Source of the DNA: Opitutaceae bacterium
Lineage (GTDB): Bacteria; Verrucomicrobiota; Verrucomicrobiia; Opitutales; Opitutaceae
Reading direction: 5' to 3'
Length of the DNA: 7,314 bases
Assembly: GCA_023265535.1 (NCBI GenBank)
Contig: JAHFTI010000204.1
Coordinates: forward strand, 1 to 7,314
Shown here: one piece after another, positions 1 to 5,832 of the stretch
How the letters are laid out: every line of letters starts with the position of its first letter
Position numbering within the stretch: the first letter of the stretch is position 1
Notes under the pieces: model-generated
The model's input: only the letters and a program-made list of their open reading frames with translations
Told to the model about the DNA's origin: nothing
The model's database searches: none
Position numbers and translations under genes: made by a program

Positions 1-206
1 CGTTGGCGGGCGGAATGCTGGGCATCGTGCTGGGGGTGCTCTGCGGAAACCTCTTCGGCCTCATGCTGAGCGCCACCCTCGTGATCCCCTGGAACTGGGT
101 AGGCATCGGCCTGGGCGTCTGCGCCTCCATCGGCGTGGGCTTCGGCTTCTATCCGGCCATGAAGGCCGCCTCCCTCGATCCGATCGAGGCGCTGCGCTTC
201 GAGTGA
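1..206 (+). CDS. ABC transporter permease, MacB/FtsX-like, C-terminal end (5' partial)
   Basis: This is the last 67 codons of a protein that begins before the window; the first complete codon is at 3 and the stop TGA is at 204-206. Two hydrophobic Gly-rich segments (about residues 4-28 and 33-50 of the visible part) look like the final membrane helices of an FtsX-like domain. The end reads [19 protein letters not shown], and the pattern [18 protein letters not shown] is the hallmark C-terminus of MacB/LolC-type permeases. Members of this family sit in the inner membrane and couple to a MacB-type ATPase to move substrates, or transmit force, across the periplasm; the substrate here cannot be told. 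The gene converges on the minus-strand gene ending at 321. Family assignment is firm, specific role unknown. Confidence 0.9.
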   Translation, partial: LAGGMLGIVLGVLCGNLFGLMLSATLVIPWNWVGIGLGVCASIGVGFGFYPAMKAASLDPIEALRFE

Positions 207-262
207 GCAGTCGCCACTGCCGCCCCGTGCGGCAGCCCGCCCCCCGCATGCACGCGACGGGG

Positions 263-306
263 CAGGAAAAAGGCCCGCACCCCGGCGAGGGAGGCGGGCC
301 TTCCTG
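263..306 (-). terminator. Rho-independent terminator for the minus-strand gene ending at 321
   Basis: AAGGCCCGC (270-278) pairs with GCGGGCCTT (294-302) around a 15-nt loop. Outer arms CAGGAA (263-268) and TTCCTG (301-306) can pair as well, leaving a few unpaired A residues. Read on the minus strand the GC-rich stem is followed by TTTTT (positions 271-267), the classic intrinsic terminator form, 15-20 nt after the TAA at 321-323. On the plus strand the stem is preceded by A5 but followed by only a weak T-tract, so it may act partly in both directions between the two convergent genes. Confidence 0.8.
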
Positions 307-320
307 TATCCAGGAAGTGG

Positions 321-1424
321 TTACTTCTTCTCGCCGGTCTTGGCGGGCTTGCCCTCCTCGACCACCGTGCTCTCCCCGATGTCCACGCTTTCCTTTCCGC
401 GGATGAGGTTGGGGGTCATGGTGGCGACCTCGTCCATGTCGCGTCCCAGGAAGGTGGCGCTGTTGGAGATCATGGAGGGCAGGGCGTCGGCCAGGGAAAG
501 TCCCGTGGCCTCGACGCTCATGCGTGCGCGCCAGAGCAGGACCTTCTTCCCCTTGGCAGCGGCCACGGGATCCAGGGCGGTGATGACGACGAAGTAGATG
601 CTGCCCAGGGTCTGGTCGACGAGGAATTCCCTGCGGGGATCGCTCCTCTTGTAGCGCTCGAGCGGGGTCATGGAGTCGACCATGTCGTTGATCGAGGAGC
701 CCACGCTGGTGCCGGTCGCCGAGGTCAGGCCCTCGTCGACGGAGTTGTTCTTGGGGATGGCCTTCTGGAGCTGTTCCTTGGCGAGGTCGACGGCCTTGTT
801 GCGGGCGATGCCGTCCTCACCCATCTCGAGGTCGGCGACATAGTTCTTCGACTGCTCGAGGAGGACCTCCTTGAGCTCGCCGGCGAATTTCCTGCCGCCC
901 ACCAGCATGGCGCGCGAGAGGATGTCGGCCAGGGTGTCGTTCTCGGGATTCTTGGTGTGGGTGCCCCAGTGGAAGATGAGTGCGTAATCGGGCGTTCCGC
1001 CCTCGGCGACGGGGTGGAAGCCGTTTTTCGAGAGGGCGCGCTCGAGGGTTTTCTGGAGGGCGGCCTTGTCGGGCATGCGGGCGCCCTCGGTGTCGCCCGC
1101 CTCCACGAAGCCGGCGTCGTTGGAAATGTAGGTGGCGGGGGTTTCCGGGGTGGCGACCGGGCGTTTGCGCCCTTCGTCGGTCATCTCGCAGATGGCGGAG
1201 AGGTCGGTTTTGGGGTTTTTCTGCGCTGACTTGGGGAAGAGGGTGAACACGAAGCCGCCCGCGGCGTTGACCGGGTCCTTGATCTTGGCGCTGGAGGGCG
1301 CGGCGATCTTGGCGCTGGGTGCGGGGGTGGCGGGTGCCTTGGTGGCGTCCGCCGCGGACAGACCGGGAAGGCAGGAGCTCGCTCCGAGGAGGGCGAGCAG
1401 CAGGGAAAGGCGCTGTGGTTTCAT
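321..1424 (-). CDS. Exported protein of unknown function, paralogue A
   Basis: This 367-residue protein is of no family I recognise. ATG at 1422-1424 begins a signal peptide (MKPQRLSLLLALLGASSC, then PGLSA-ADA). Cleavage by signal peptidase I after LSA is likely; Cys18 in ASSC could be a poor lipobox, so a lipoprotein is possible. Residues 25-55 are an Ala/Pro/Lys linker with two SAKI motifs. A folded region follows: TDLSAICEMTDEGRKRPV (73-90), a helical stretch ending in PDYALIFHWGTH (145-156), a variable helical middle (160-250), then REFLVDQTLGSIYFVVITALDP (265-286; last part QTLGSIYFVVITA) and KKVLLWRARMSV (293-304). The C-terminus is charged (EGKPAKTGEKK). The same blocks occur in order in the neighbour at 1582-2652, so the two are tandem duplicates. 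The 5' leader is C-rich without a Shine-Dalgarno site. The pattern 'DYALI...LLWRARMSV' loosely recalls small beta-rich envelope lipoproteins of the DUF4136 kind, but that is only a hint. Confidence 0.88.
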   Translation of the reverse strand: MKPQRLSLLLALLGASSCLPGLSAADATKAPATPAPSAKIAAPSSAKIKDPVNAAGGFVFTLFPKSAQKNPKTDLSAICEMTDEGRKRPVATPETPATYISNDAGFVEAGDTEGARMPDKAALQKTLERALSKNGFHPVAEGGTPDYALIFHWGTHTKNPENDTLADILSRAMLVGGRKFAGELKEVLLEQSKNYVADLEMGEDGIARNKAVDLAKEQLQKAIPKNNSVDEGLTSATGTSVGSSINDMVDSMTPLERYKRSDPRREFLVDQTLGSIYFVVITALDPVAAAKGKKVLLWRARMSVEATGLSLADALPSMISNSATFLGRDMDEVATMTPNLIRGKESVDIGESTVVEEGKPAKTGEKK

Positions 1425-1430
1425 GGTGCT

Positions 1431-1471
1431 GGGAGGGGAGGGGCGGGCGGTGTGAGGGGGGGGGGAGAGGG
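1431..1471. other. G-rich tract in the 5' leader of paralogue A
   Basis: On the plus strand this stretch runs GGG-A-GGGG-A-GGGG-C-GGG (1431-1447), then an uninterrupted run of ten G (1456-1465). Four G-runs of three or more with one-base loops satisfy the usual G-quadruplex pattern. The gene downstream is on the minus strand, so its mRNA leader is C-rich here and the quadruplex-forming strand is the template. The tract ends 6 nt before the start codon. Confidence 0.55.
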
Positions 1472-1478
1472 CAACCGC

Positions 1479-1504
1479 CTTGCCGGAGGCCGGTGGCGGG
1501 CAAG
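1479..1504 (-). other. Possible stem-loop in the leader of paralogue A
   Basis: CTTGCC (1479-1484) is the reverse complement of GGCAAG (1499-1504), giving a 6-bp stem with a 14-nt GC-rich loop. It lies between the shared AT-rich box at 1520-1532 and the start codon at 1424. In a GC-rich genome such a match can be chance; no T-run follows, so it is not a terminator. Confidence 0.22.
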
Positions 1505-1519
1505 CCTGTCGGCCTGTTG

Positions 1520-1532
1520 ATGAAAATTTTGC
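1520..1532 (-). promoter_or_regulatory. AT-rich box upstream of paralogue A, shared with paralogue B
   Basis: ATGAAAATTTTGC (plus strand) lies 95 nt before the ATG of paralogue A. It matches ATGAAAAATTTGC at 2714-2726, upstream of paralogue B, at 12 of 13 positions. Each is the most AT-rich patch in its GC-rich intergenic region. On the coding strand it reads GCAAAATTTTCAT. It may be a promoter part, an UP-like element or an operator. I could not fit convincing -35/-10 hexamers, so the role is inferred from position and similarity only. Confidence 0.4.
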
Positions 1533-1581
1533 GATGACCCTCGCTGAGACGCACCAATGTGTCCGTAAGTATCGGAGGCGC

Positions 1582-2652
1582 CTACTTTTTCTTTTTCTCC
1601 TTGGAGGCCTTTTCGTCCTCCACGACGGTCGCTTCGCCGATGGAGATCTTGTCCTTGCCGCGCAACAGCTTGGGCGTCATCGTGGCCGCGGCATCCATGT
1701 CGCGCCCCAGGAAGGGCGAACTGTGGCTGAGCATGGCGGGAAGGGCGTCGCTCAGGGCAAGGCCGTTCGAGTCAACGCTCATGCGGGCCCGCCAGAGCAC
1801 CACCTTCCTGCCTTGGGCGGCGAGGACGGGATCGATGGCTGTGATCACGACGAAGTAGATGCTTCCGAGGGTCTGCTCGACGAGGAACTCGTTGCGCGGG
1901 TCCTTCCGCTTGTACTTTTCCAGCGGGGAAAGCACGTTGAGAAGGCCCATGGCGGAGTTAATGGGGTTGGTGCCCGCTGCGGAACTCAGCCCGGGGTCGA
2001 TGCTGTTGGTGCCGATGGCCTGTGCCATCTGTTCCGTGGCCATGTTGGGCATGCCGCTGCGCGCCTCCTGGGGCGTCATGCGGTAGAATTCGGCCTGTTC
2101 GACGAGGACATCCCGGAGTTCCTGGGCAAACTTCCGGCCTCCGACCAGGAGGGCCCGGCCGATCAGTTCGTCGAGGAATTCGTCCTGGGTGTTGCGGCGG
2201 TGGGTGCCCCAGTGGTAGATGAGCGCGTAATCGGGCCTGCCGCCTTCCGCCACGGGTTTGTAGCCATTCTGGGCAAGTGCCCGTTCCAGGGTCTTGATCA
2301 GCGCGGCCTGGTCGGGCTTGCGCACGCTGTCGACCTCGCCGGCCTCGAGGAAGCCCGCATCATGGGCGAGGTAGGTGGCGGGGAAGTCGGCGGTGACCAC
2401 GGGCCGCTTGCGCCCCTCGTCGGTCATTTCGCAGATCACGGACAGGTCCGTGCGTGGATTGTCCTGGAAGGAGCGGGGGAGCAGGCTGAAGACGTTGGTG
2501 CCGTGGGCGCTCACCGGGGCGGCGATCTTGGCCGAGGTCGGAGCCGCGGCCTTGGTGGAAGCCGGGGTGTCGCCGTTGGCGAGGAGCGGACCCTCGGGGA
2601 GGAGGGCGCAGCCTAGGAGGGAGAGCAGGGCAAGGGGGCGGACGGTTCGCAT
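1582..2652 (-). CDS. Exported protein of unknown function, paralogue B
   Basis: I place the start at ATG 2650-2652, giving 356 residues that begin directly with a signal peptide (MRTVRPLALLSLLGCALL). The open frame extends 13 codons further to a TTG at 2691, but those residues (MPRRHPSPLKVSI) would precede the signal peptide and are unlikely. LLGC at residues 12-15 fits a loose lipobox, so this may be an outer- or inner-membrane lipoprotein. Like its neighbour it has an Ala/Thr/Lys linker carrying SAKIAAP, then CEMTDEGRKRPV (74-85), PDYALIYHWGTH (140-151), LLVGGRKFAQEL (168-179), QTLGSIYFVVITA (260-272) and VVLWRARMSV (284-293), and ends in a Lys-rich tail (EKASKEKKKK). Much of the C-terminal third is identical to paralogue A, while residues about 185-240 diverge. 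Function is unknown; conservation concentrated outside the linker argues for a folded periplasmic domain. Confidence 0.88.
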   Translation of the reverse strand: MRTVRPLALLSLLGCALLPEGPLLANGDTPASTKAAAPTSAKIAAPVSAHGTNVFSLLPRSFQDNPRTDLSVICEMTDEGRKRPVVTADFPATYLAHDAGFLEAGEVDSVRKPDQAALIKTLERALAQNGYKPVAEGGRPDYALIYHWGTHRRNTQDEFLDELIGRALLVGGRKFAQELRDVLVEQAEFYRMTPQEARSGMPNMATEQMAQAIGTNSIDPGLSSAAGTNPINSAMGLLNVLSPLEKYKRKDPRNEFLVEQTLGSIYFVVITAIDPVLAAQGRKVVLWRARMSVDSNGLALSDALPAMLSHSSPFLGRDMDAAATMTPKLLRGKDKISIGEATVVEDEKASKEKKKK

Positions 2653-2684
2653 GATGCTGACTTTGAGGGGGCTAGGGTGGCGCC

Positions 2685-2703
2685 TAGGCAAACAAGAAGC
2701 CTA
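2685..2703. promoter_or_regulatory. Inverted repeat upstream of paralogue B
   Basis: TAGGC (2685-2689) and GCCTA (2699-2703) form an inverted repeat with a 9-nt A-rich spacer, 32-51 nt before the start codon of paralogue B and just downstream of the shared AT-rich box in transcription order. It could be an operator half-site pair or a short RNA hairpin. The arms are only 5 nt, so chance is a real possibility. Confidence 0.25.
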
Positions 2704-2713
2704 ACCTGCTACA

Positions 2714-2726
2714 ATGAAAAATTTGC
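2714..2726 (-). promoter_or_regulatory. AT-rich box upstream of paralogue B, shared with paralogue A
   Basis: ATGAAAAATTTGC (plus strand) lies 61 nt before the ATG at 2652 and differs by one base from the box at 1520-1532. The coding strand reads GCAAATTTTTCAT. Its T-run could also be the tail of a weak terminator behind holB (see 2717-2738), so similarity to the paralogue A box is the main argument for a regulatory role. Confidence 0.4.
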
Positions 2727-2738
2727 TGCCCAGGGGCA
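2717..2738 (-). terminator. Weak terminator candidate after holB
   Basis: On the minus strand TGCC-CCTG-GGCA (2738-2727) forms a 4-bp stem with a 4-nt loop, followed by GCAAATTTTT (2726-2717). The stem is short and the T-run is not immediately adjacent, so termination would be inefficient. It lies about 30 nt after the holB stop codon. Confidence 0.25.
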
Positions 2739-2768
2739 TTGATTGCCACGGAGCGGTCGGGCGCAGGT

Positions 2769-3725
2769 TCAGCGCCGCGACCAGGTGCGCAGGGTGGCCA
2801 GCAGGAATTCCTCGAGGGCGGCGGACTCGTTCAGGTTCAGCGTCAGCAGGCTGAAACAGTGCTCGAGGCAATCGACTGTCGCCGTGAAGGGCTGGCGCAG
2901 GGCCTCGTCACCCTCCGTGAGGGGCGGGATGACAAAGGCGCGTGTGGCTTTTTCGATATCGGCAAAGAGCTTGGCGCGCAGGCCGTTTGAGATACCCGCC
3001 TCGATGGCCACCTCCTCCTCATCCGTCAGCTCGGCGGGCATCTTGGATTTCTCGACCTTCCAGATCTCAGCGGTGGCGAGCTCCAGCACCTGGCTGAAGC
3101 GTGAGATCAGGCCGTAGATCCCCATGATATGCTCCGCGGCCCCCTTCTTGTTGGGGGTGCTGCTGGCGAGGCGTGCCAGCCAGGCCTGGTAGTCGTGCAT
3201 CCATTCGCGCCAGCCGGTCGCCTCCACGTGGCCGCTGAGCGAGGGGAAACGGAAGTACTGCACGCGGCTGCGGATGGTCGGCAGGAGCGCGTAGGGGCGG
3301 GTGGTGAGCAGGATGAGCGTGGTGTCGCGTGGCGGCTCCTCGAGCGTCTTGAGGAAGATGTTCGAGGCGGCGAGATTCATGCGGTCCGCCTCGACCAGCA
3401 GGGCCACCTTCTGGCGCGACACGGCGGGGCTGACCTGCACCTTGGAGATGAGCTCGCGTGTGGGATCGGCGCCGATCTGGCGCATCTTGCCCACGGGGCG
3501 CAGGAAAAAGCAGTCGGGGTGCTGCGTGGGCGGGAACTGGGCGGAGGAGCCGGCCCCGTTCAGGAGGCGGTCGGCGATGGCCAGCGCGATCTCGGTCAGC
3601 AGCCCGATGTCCTCGCCCTGCAGGAGCAGGCTGTGCGAGAGGCGGCCGCGCGTGATCGCGCGTTCCAGCACGGCGACGGCGGGAGAGCCGGCCAGGGCTT
3701 CGGGCCAGGCGACGGGGGCTGCCAT
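2769..3725 (-). CDS. holB: DNA polymerase III subunit delta'
   Basis: This is a 318-residue clamp-loader subunit that, with delta and tau/gamma, opens the beta sliding clamp and loads it on primed DNA. ATG at 3723-3725 is chosen because the protein then begins in the usual place (MAAPVAWPEALAGSPAV, then RLSHSLLLQG). The frame stays open upstream to 3911, but that extension is a shadow of the tmk tail. Visible family features: HSLLLQG (31-37) at the site of the P-loop, which lacks the GK[ST] of an ATP-binding loop, as is usual for delta'; HPDCFFLRP (69-77); KVALLVEADRMN (106-117); NIFLKTLEEPPRDT (122-135); and RPYALLPTIRSRVQ (143-156), the sensor/arginine-finger region. The normal SRC triplet is SRV here. 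A helical C-terminal domain (about 195-318) fits the collar domain. It follows tmk by 11 nt without a Shine-Dalgarno site and is probably co-transcribed, as in E. coli tmk-holB. Confidence 0.9.
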   Translation of the reverse strand: MAAPVAWPEALAGSPAVAVLERAITRGRLSHSLLLQGEDIGLLTEIALAIADRLLNGAGSSAQFPPTQHPDCFFLRPVGKMRQIGADPTRELISKVQVSPAVSRQKVALLVEADRMNLAASNIFLKTLEEPPRDTTLILLTTRPYALLPTIRSRVQYFRFPSLSGHVEATGWREWMHDYQAWLARLASSTPNKKGAAEHIMGIYGLISRFSQVLELATAEIWKVEKSKMPAELTDEEEVAIEAGISNGLRAKLFADIEKATRAFVIPPLTEGDEALRQPFTATVDCLEHCFSLLTLNLNESAALEEFLLATLRTWSRR

Positions 3726-3736
3726 CGGGGCGGGGC

Positions 3737-4528
3737 TCAGCGTTTGGCCGGGGCCTTGGCGGCCTTGGCCGCTTTCGCGGCAGGTTTGGCAGCGGGCTTG
3801 GCGGCAGGCTTGGCAGTACCCTTGGCGGCGGGTTTGGCAGCCGCGGCCGGGGCGGGGGCGCGCTTCGTGGCCACCGCGGCGCCTGCAAGGCGGGGCTCGA
3901 CGGCCTTCCACACCTGTTTCTGGATCGCGGACTCGCTCTGGCTGCCGTCGATGACGGCGAGGCGGTTCGGGAGCTCCTTGGCCAGGAGCAGGTAGCCCTC
4001 GCGGACCTTGGTGTAGAAATCGATGTTCTCGCGCTCCATGCGGTCGGGCAGGTCCGAGGCGCGCTGGCGGATGCGGGCGAGGCTGACCTCGGTCGGCACG
4101 TCGAGCACGAGGGTGATGTCGGGCATCACGTTGCCCACGGCGAAATGGTTGATGTGGTTGACCGGGCCGAGGGCGAGGTTGCGGGCGATGCCCTGGTAGA
4201 CGGTGGAGGAGTCGAGAAAACGGTCGCTGAGCACGATGGCGCCACGCATGAGGGCGGGGGCGATGACCTCGCGCACCAGCTGGGCGCGGGCGGCGGCGAA
4301 GAGCAGCAGCTCGGCCTCGGGCGTCATCTCGTCGCCCTTGGAGTTGTGCACGATGATGTTGCGAATCTGCTCCCCAATCTCGGTGCCGCCCGGCTCGCGC
4401 ACGGTGACGACATCATAACCCAGGCTGTCGAGGTGGGCGGCGAGTTGCGCGATCTGCGTCGACTTTCCGCTTCCTTCGGATCCTTCAAAGGAGATGAGCT
4501 TTCCCACGGGTTTTTCTTTCAGAGGCAT
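3737..4528 (-). CDS. tmk: Thymidylate kinase with Lys/Ala/Pro-rich C-terminal extension
   Basis: Thymidylate kinase phosphorylates dTMP to dTDP with ATP in the cytoplasm. With ATG at 4526-4528 the protein has 263 residues. An in-frame ATG at 4604-4606 would add 26 Arg/Pro-rich residues not typical of the family, though it has a nearby GGGAG. Motifs (numbered from 4528): P-loop GSEGSGKST (16-24), REPGGT (44-49, dTMP site), DRF (102-104), the QG of VYQG (112-113), and a LID region with RIRQRASDLPDRMERE (152-167), whose arginines and Arg-free P-loop fit the E. coli-like class. The enzyme core ends near residue 214. From residue about 222 to the end the protein is a low-complexity tail of AAK/PAAK repeats rich in Lys, Ala and Pro, like the tail of histone H1. 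Usual family length is about 205-215, so this is some 50 residues longer. holB follows 11 nt later. Confidence 0.93.
   Translation of the reverse strand: MPLKEKPVGKLISFEGSEGSGKSTQIAQLAAHLDSLGYDVVTVREPGGTEIGEQIRNIIVHNSKGDEMTPEAELLLFAAARAQLVREVIAPALMRGAIVLSDRFLDSSTVYQGIARNLALGPVNHINHFAVGNVMPDITLVLDVPTEVSLARIRQRASDLPDRMERENIDFYTKVREGYLLLAKELPNRLAVIDGSQSESAIQKQVWKAVEPRLAGAAVATKRAPAPAAAAKPAAKGTAKPAAKPAAKPAAKAAKAAKAPAKR
3740..3843 (-). repeat. Imperfect repeats encoding AAK/PAAK units at the tmk C-terminus
   Basis: The DNA is an imperfect series of short units, on the plus strand variants of GGCGGCAGGCTT or GGCAGCGGGCTT, that encode repeated K-P-A-A and K-A-A on the minus strand. The units differ at codon third positions (AAG/AAA, GCC/GCT/GCG), which suggests that the peptide, rather than the DNA, is what is kept. 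The repeats stay in frame up to the TGA at 3737-3739. Confidence 0.75.
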
Positions 4529-4668
4529 GCTGATAGCTTGAGGACGGGGCCGGGCCCGCGCGAGCCGAAAGAAGCCAAAAGAGCGCGTGGGCGGGACTGT
4601 GAACATCTTCTCCCGCTTTCAAGTTGATGAGCCGCGGCAAAGCCTCCATCTGTCATCCACCTTTTTCC
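4529..4668. promoter_or_regulatory. Divergent intergenic region between tmk and exbB
   Basis: This is about 140 nt if tmk starts at 4528 and exbB at 4669. It must hold the start signals for both the tmk-holB pair and the exbB-exbD-tonB cluster unless tmk uses its upstream ATG at 4606. Minus-strand TTGAAA (4623-4618) and plus-strand TTGATG (4624-4629) resemble -35 hexamers, but I found no good -10 partner at the right distance for either. No Shine-Dalgarno site precedes exbB (CACCTTTTTCC before the ATG). Confidence 0.4.
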
Positions 4669-5370
4669 ATGCCTGTGTCCTCAGCGCTTCTCCCTCTCGC
4701 CACCACCAATCTCGTCGATGTCTTCATCCGTTGTGATCCTGTAGGACAGGTCATCACCGTGGGCCTCGCCATCTTCAGCGTCATCGCCTGGGCGGTGATG
4801 CTCGGCAAATACAACGAGCTGCAACAGATGCGGCGCCTGAACCATGCCTTCGAACAACACCTGCGCGACCAGCGCAGCGTGCTCGACCTGCCCGAGTCCA
4901 TGCGCAACAAGCGCCACATCCCCTATGGCGACCTCTATGCCGACGCCATCGACTCCTACTGGCGCGCCGCCTCGATCGGCCAGGAGAAGGGCATGGACGC
5001 CTCGCGCTTCCGCCTGGAGCACACCGAGAACGCGCTGCAGCGCGCGCTCGCCCGCCAGGTGCTCCGCTACGAGAGCAATTTCATCTTCCTCGCCACGATC
5101 GTCTCCGGCGCTCCCTTCCTGGGCCTGCTTGGCACGCTCTGGGGCGTCATGGAGGCCTTCAGCGCGGTGTCGGTGCAGCAGACCGCGAGCATCCAGACCC
5201 TCGCCCCCGGCGTGTCCGCGGCGCTGCTCACGGCCATCGCCGGCCTGGTCGTCGCCATTCCCTCGGTGTTCGGCTACAATTTCCTCCTCGGTAAGTCCAA
5301 GACCATGATCACCGAGACGGAGAACTACGCCAGCTCGCTGGCCGACCGCGTCGAACTGGAGTCGAAGTAA
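4669..5370 (+). CDS. exbB: MotA/TolQ/ExbB family proton channel protein
   Basis: This is a 233-residue inner-membrane protein, the size of TolQ. It would form the pentameric channel that, with the ExbD/TolR partner, turns proton flow into movement of the TonB/TolA-like transducer encoded two genes on. ATG at 4669 is preferred; TTG 4624 and ATG 4627 would add 14-15 residues and no start has a ribosome site. Helices are at about 26-46 (QVITVGLAIFSVIAWAVML, TolQ-like), 136-163 and 182-208, with a cytoplasmic loop of about 85 residues between the first two. Signature segments are ATIVSGAPFLGLLGTLWGVM (142-161), holding the conserved Thr of helix 2 (T156), and APGVSAALLTAIAGLVVAIP (179-198). In E. 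coli ExbB the latter has Glu176 and Thr181; here those columns appear to be Ala184 and Ala189, with a Thr one residue earlier (T188). exbD starts 24 nt later. Confidence 0.92.
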   Translation: MPVSSALLPLATTNLVDVFIRCDPVGQVITVGLAIFSVIAWAVMLGKYNELQQMRRLNHAFEQHLRDQRSVLDLPESMRNKRHIPYGDLYADAIDSYWRAASIGQEKGMDASRFRLEHTENALQRALARQVLRYESNFIFLATIVSGAPFLGLLGTLWGVMEAFSAVSVQQTASIQTLAPGVSAALLTAIAGLVVAIPSVFGYNFLLGKSKTMITETENYASSLADRVELESK

Positions 5371-5394
5371 GAAGCCCAACCGGGACCCACTGCC

Positions 5395-5823
5395 ATGGCA
5401 CGCACCTTCCGCCGCCACCAACAGGCGCATCCGATCGCGGATCTCAACATCACCAACCTGGTCGACCTGGGCTTCACGCTGCTGATCATCTTCATGATCG
5501 CCACGCCCCTGATCAACCAGGAGCAGACCATGCCGGTGAACCTGCCCGTCGTCAGCAAGGCCCCCGCGCCCAAGCCCGACCCCAAGCAGACCTTCCAGCC
5601 GATCACCATCGACGCGCGCGGGCAGTTCCTCTGGGGCAGCCAGCCTGTATCCATGAATGAACTACGCGCCAAGCTCGACGGCGTCGCCGCACTCTCCAAC
5701 CAGCCGGTCATCCGAATCCGTGCCGACGGTTCCGTGGCCTACCAGAAGATCATGACCCTGCTTGACGAGCTCAAGAAGCATGGCCTGTCGAAGATCACGT
5801 TCGACACCCAGGCCGAGGGCTGA
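5395..5823 (+). CDS. exbD: ExbD/TolR family biopolymer transport protein
   Basis: This is a 142-residue single-span inner-membrane protein. A basic N-terminus (MARTFRRHQQ) leads into HPIADLNITNLVDLGFTLL, the family pattern usually written with ...INVTPLVDV. Asp24 is in the place of the essential membrane aspartate (Asp25 in E. coli ExbD, Asp23 in TolR) that carries protons. The helix covers about 23-42 and ends in IATPLINQ. A Pro/Lys linker (55-66) is followed by a periplasmic domain with PITIDARGQFLWGSQPVS and the late VIRIRADGSVAYQKIMTLLDELKKHG (105-130), both typical. It pairs with the upstream ExbB-like channel. An Asn replaces the common Pro before LVD. The next gene starts 9 nt after the stop. 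Confidence 0.93.
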   Translation: MARTFRRHQQAHPIADLNITNLVDLGFTLLIIFMIATPLINQEQTMPVNLPVVSKAPAPKPDPKQTFQPITIDARGQFLWGSQPVSMNELRAKLDGVAALSNQPVIRIRADGSVAYQKIMTLLDELKKHGLSKITFDTQAEG

Positions 5824-5826
5824 GGG
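5822..5826 (+). promoter_or_regulatory. Ribosome binding site for the TonB/TolA-like gene
   Basis: GAGGG overlaps the exbD stop codon (TGA 5821-5823) and stands 6 nt before ATG 5833. It is one of the few clear Shine-Dalgarno-like sites in the window and supports translational coupling of the two genes. Confidence 0.6.
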
Positions 5827-5832
5827 CACGCC

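Noticed and set aside
1480..2616. Long plus-strand open frame opposite paralogue B
   Set aside because: Its peptide is Gly/His/Val-rich without any known motif, and the minus strand encodes a signal-peptide protein conserved with its neighbour. It is a high-GC shadow.
2710..2715. TACAAT resembling a plus-strand -10 box
   Set aside because: No -35 at a proper distance and no plus-strand gene downstream; holB lies there on the other strand.
3726..3911. 62-codon upstream extension of holB
   Set aside because: It overlaps the tmk tail in another frame and is Arg/Cys/Gln-rich; the ATG at 3725 places the family N-terminus correctly.
3129..3995. Plus-strand open frame opposite holB and the tmk tail
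   Set aside because: It lies across two well-identified minus-strand genes and has low-complexity composition; no independent support.
4529..4606. Upstream ATG (4606) for tmk adding 26 residues
   Set aside because: The added peptide is Arg/Pro-rich and not like the family; the ATG at 4528 already gives a normal lead-in to the P-loop. It is not excluded, as GGGAG lies close to the upstream ATG.
4681..5430. Minus-strand open frame opposite exbB
   Set aside because: The plus strand has an unmistakable ExbB/TolQ protein; the antisense peptide has no domain features.
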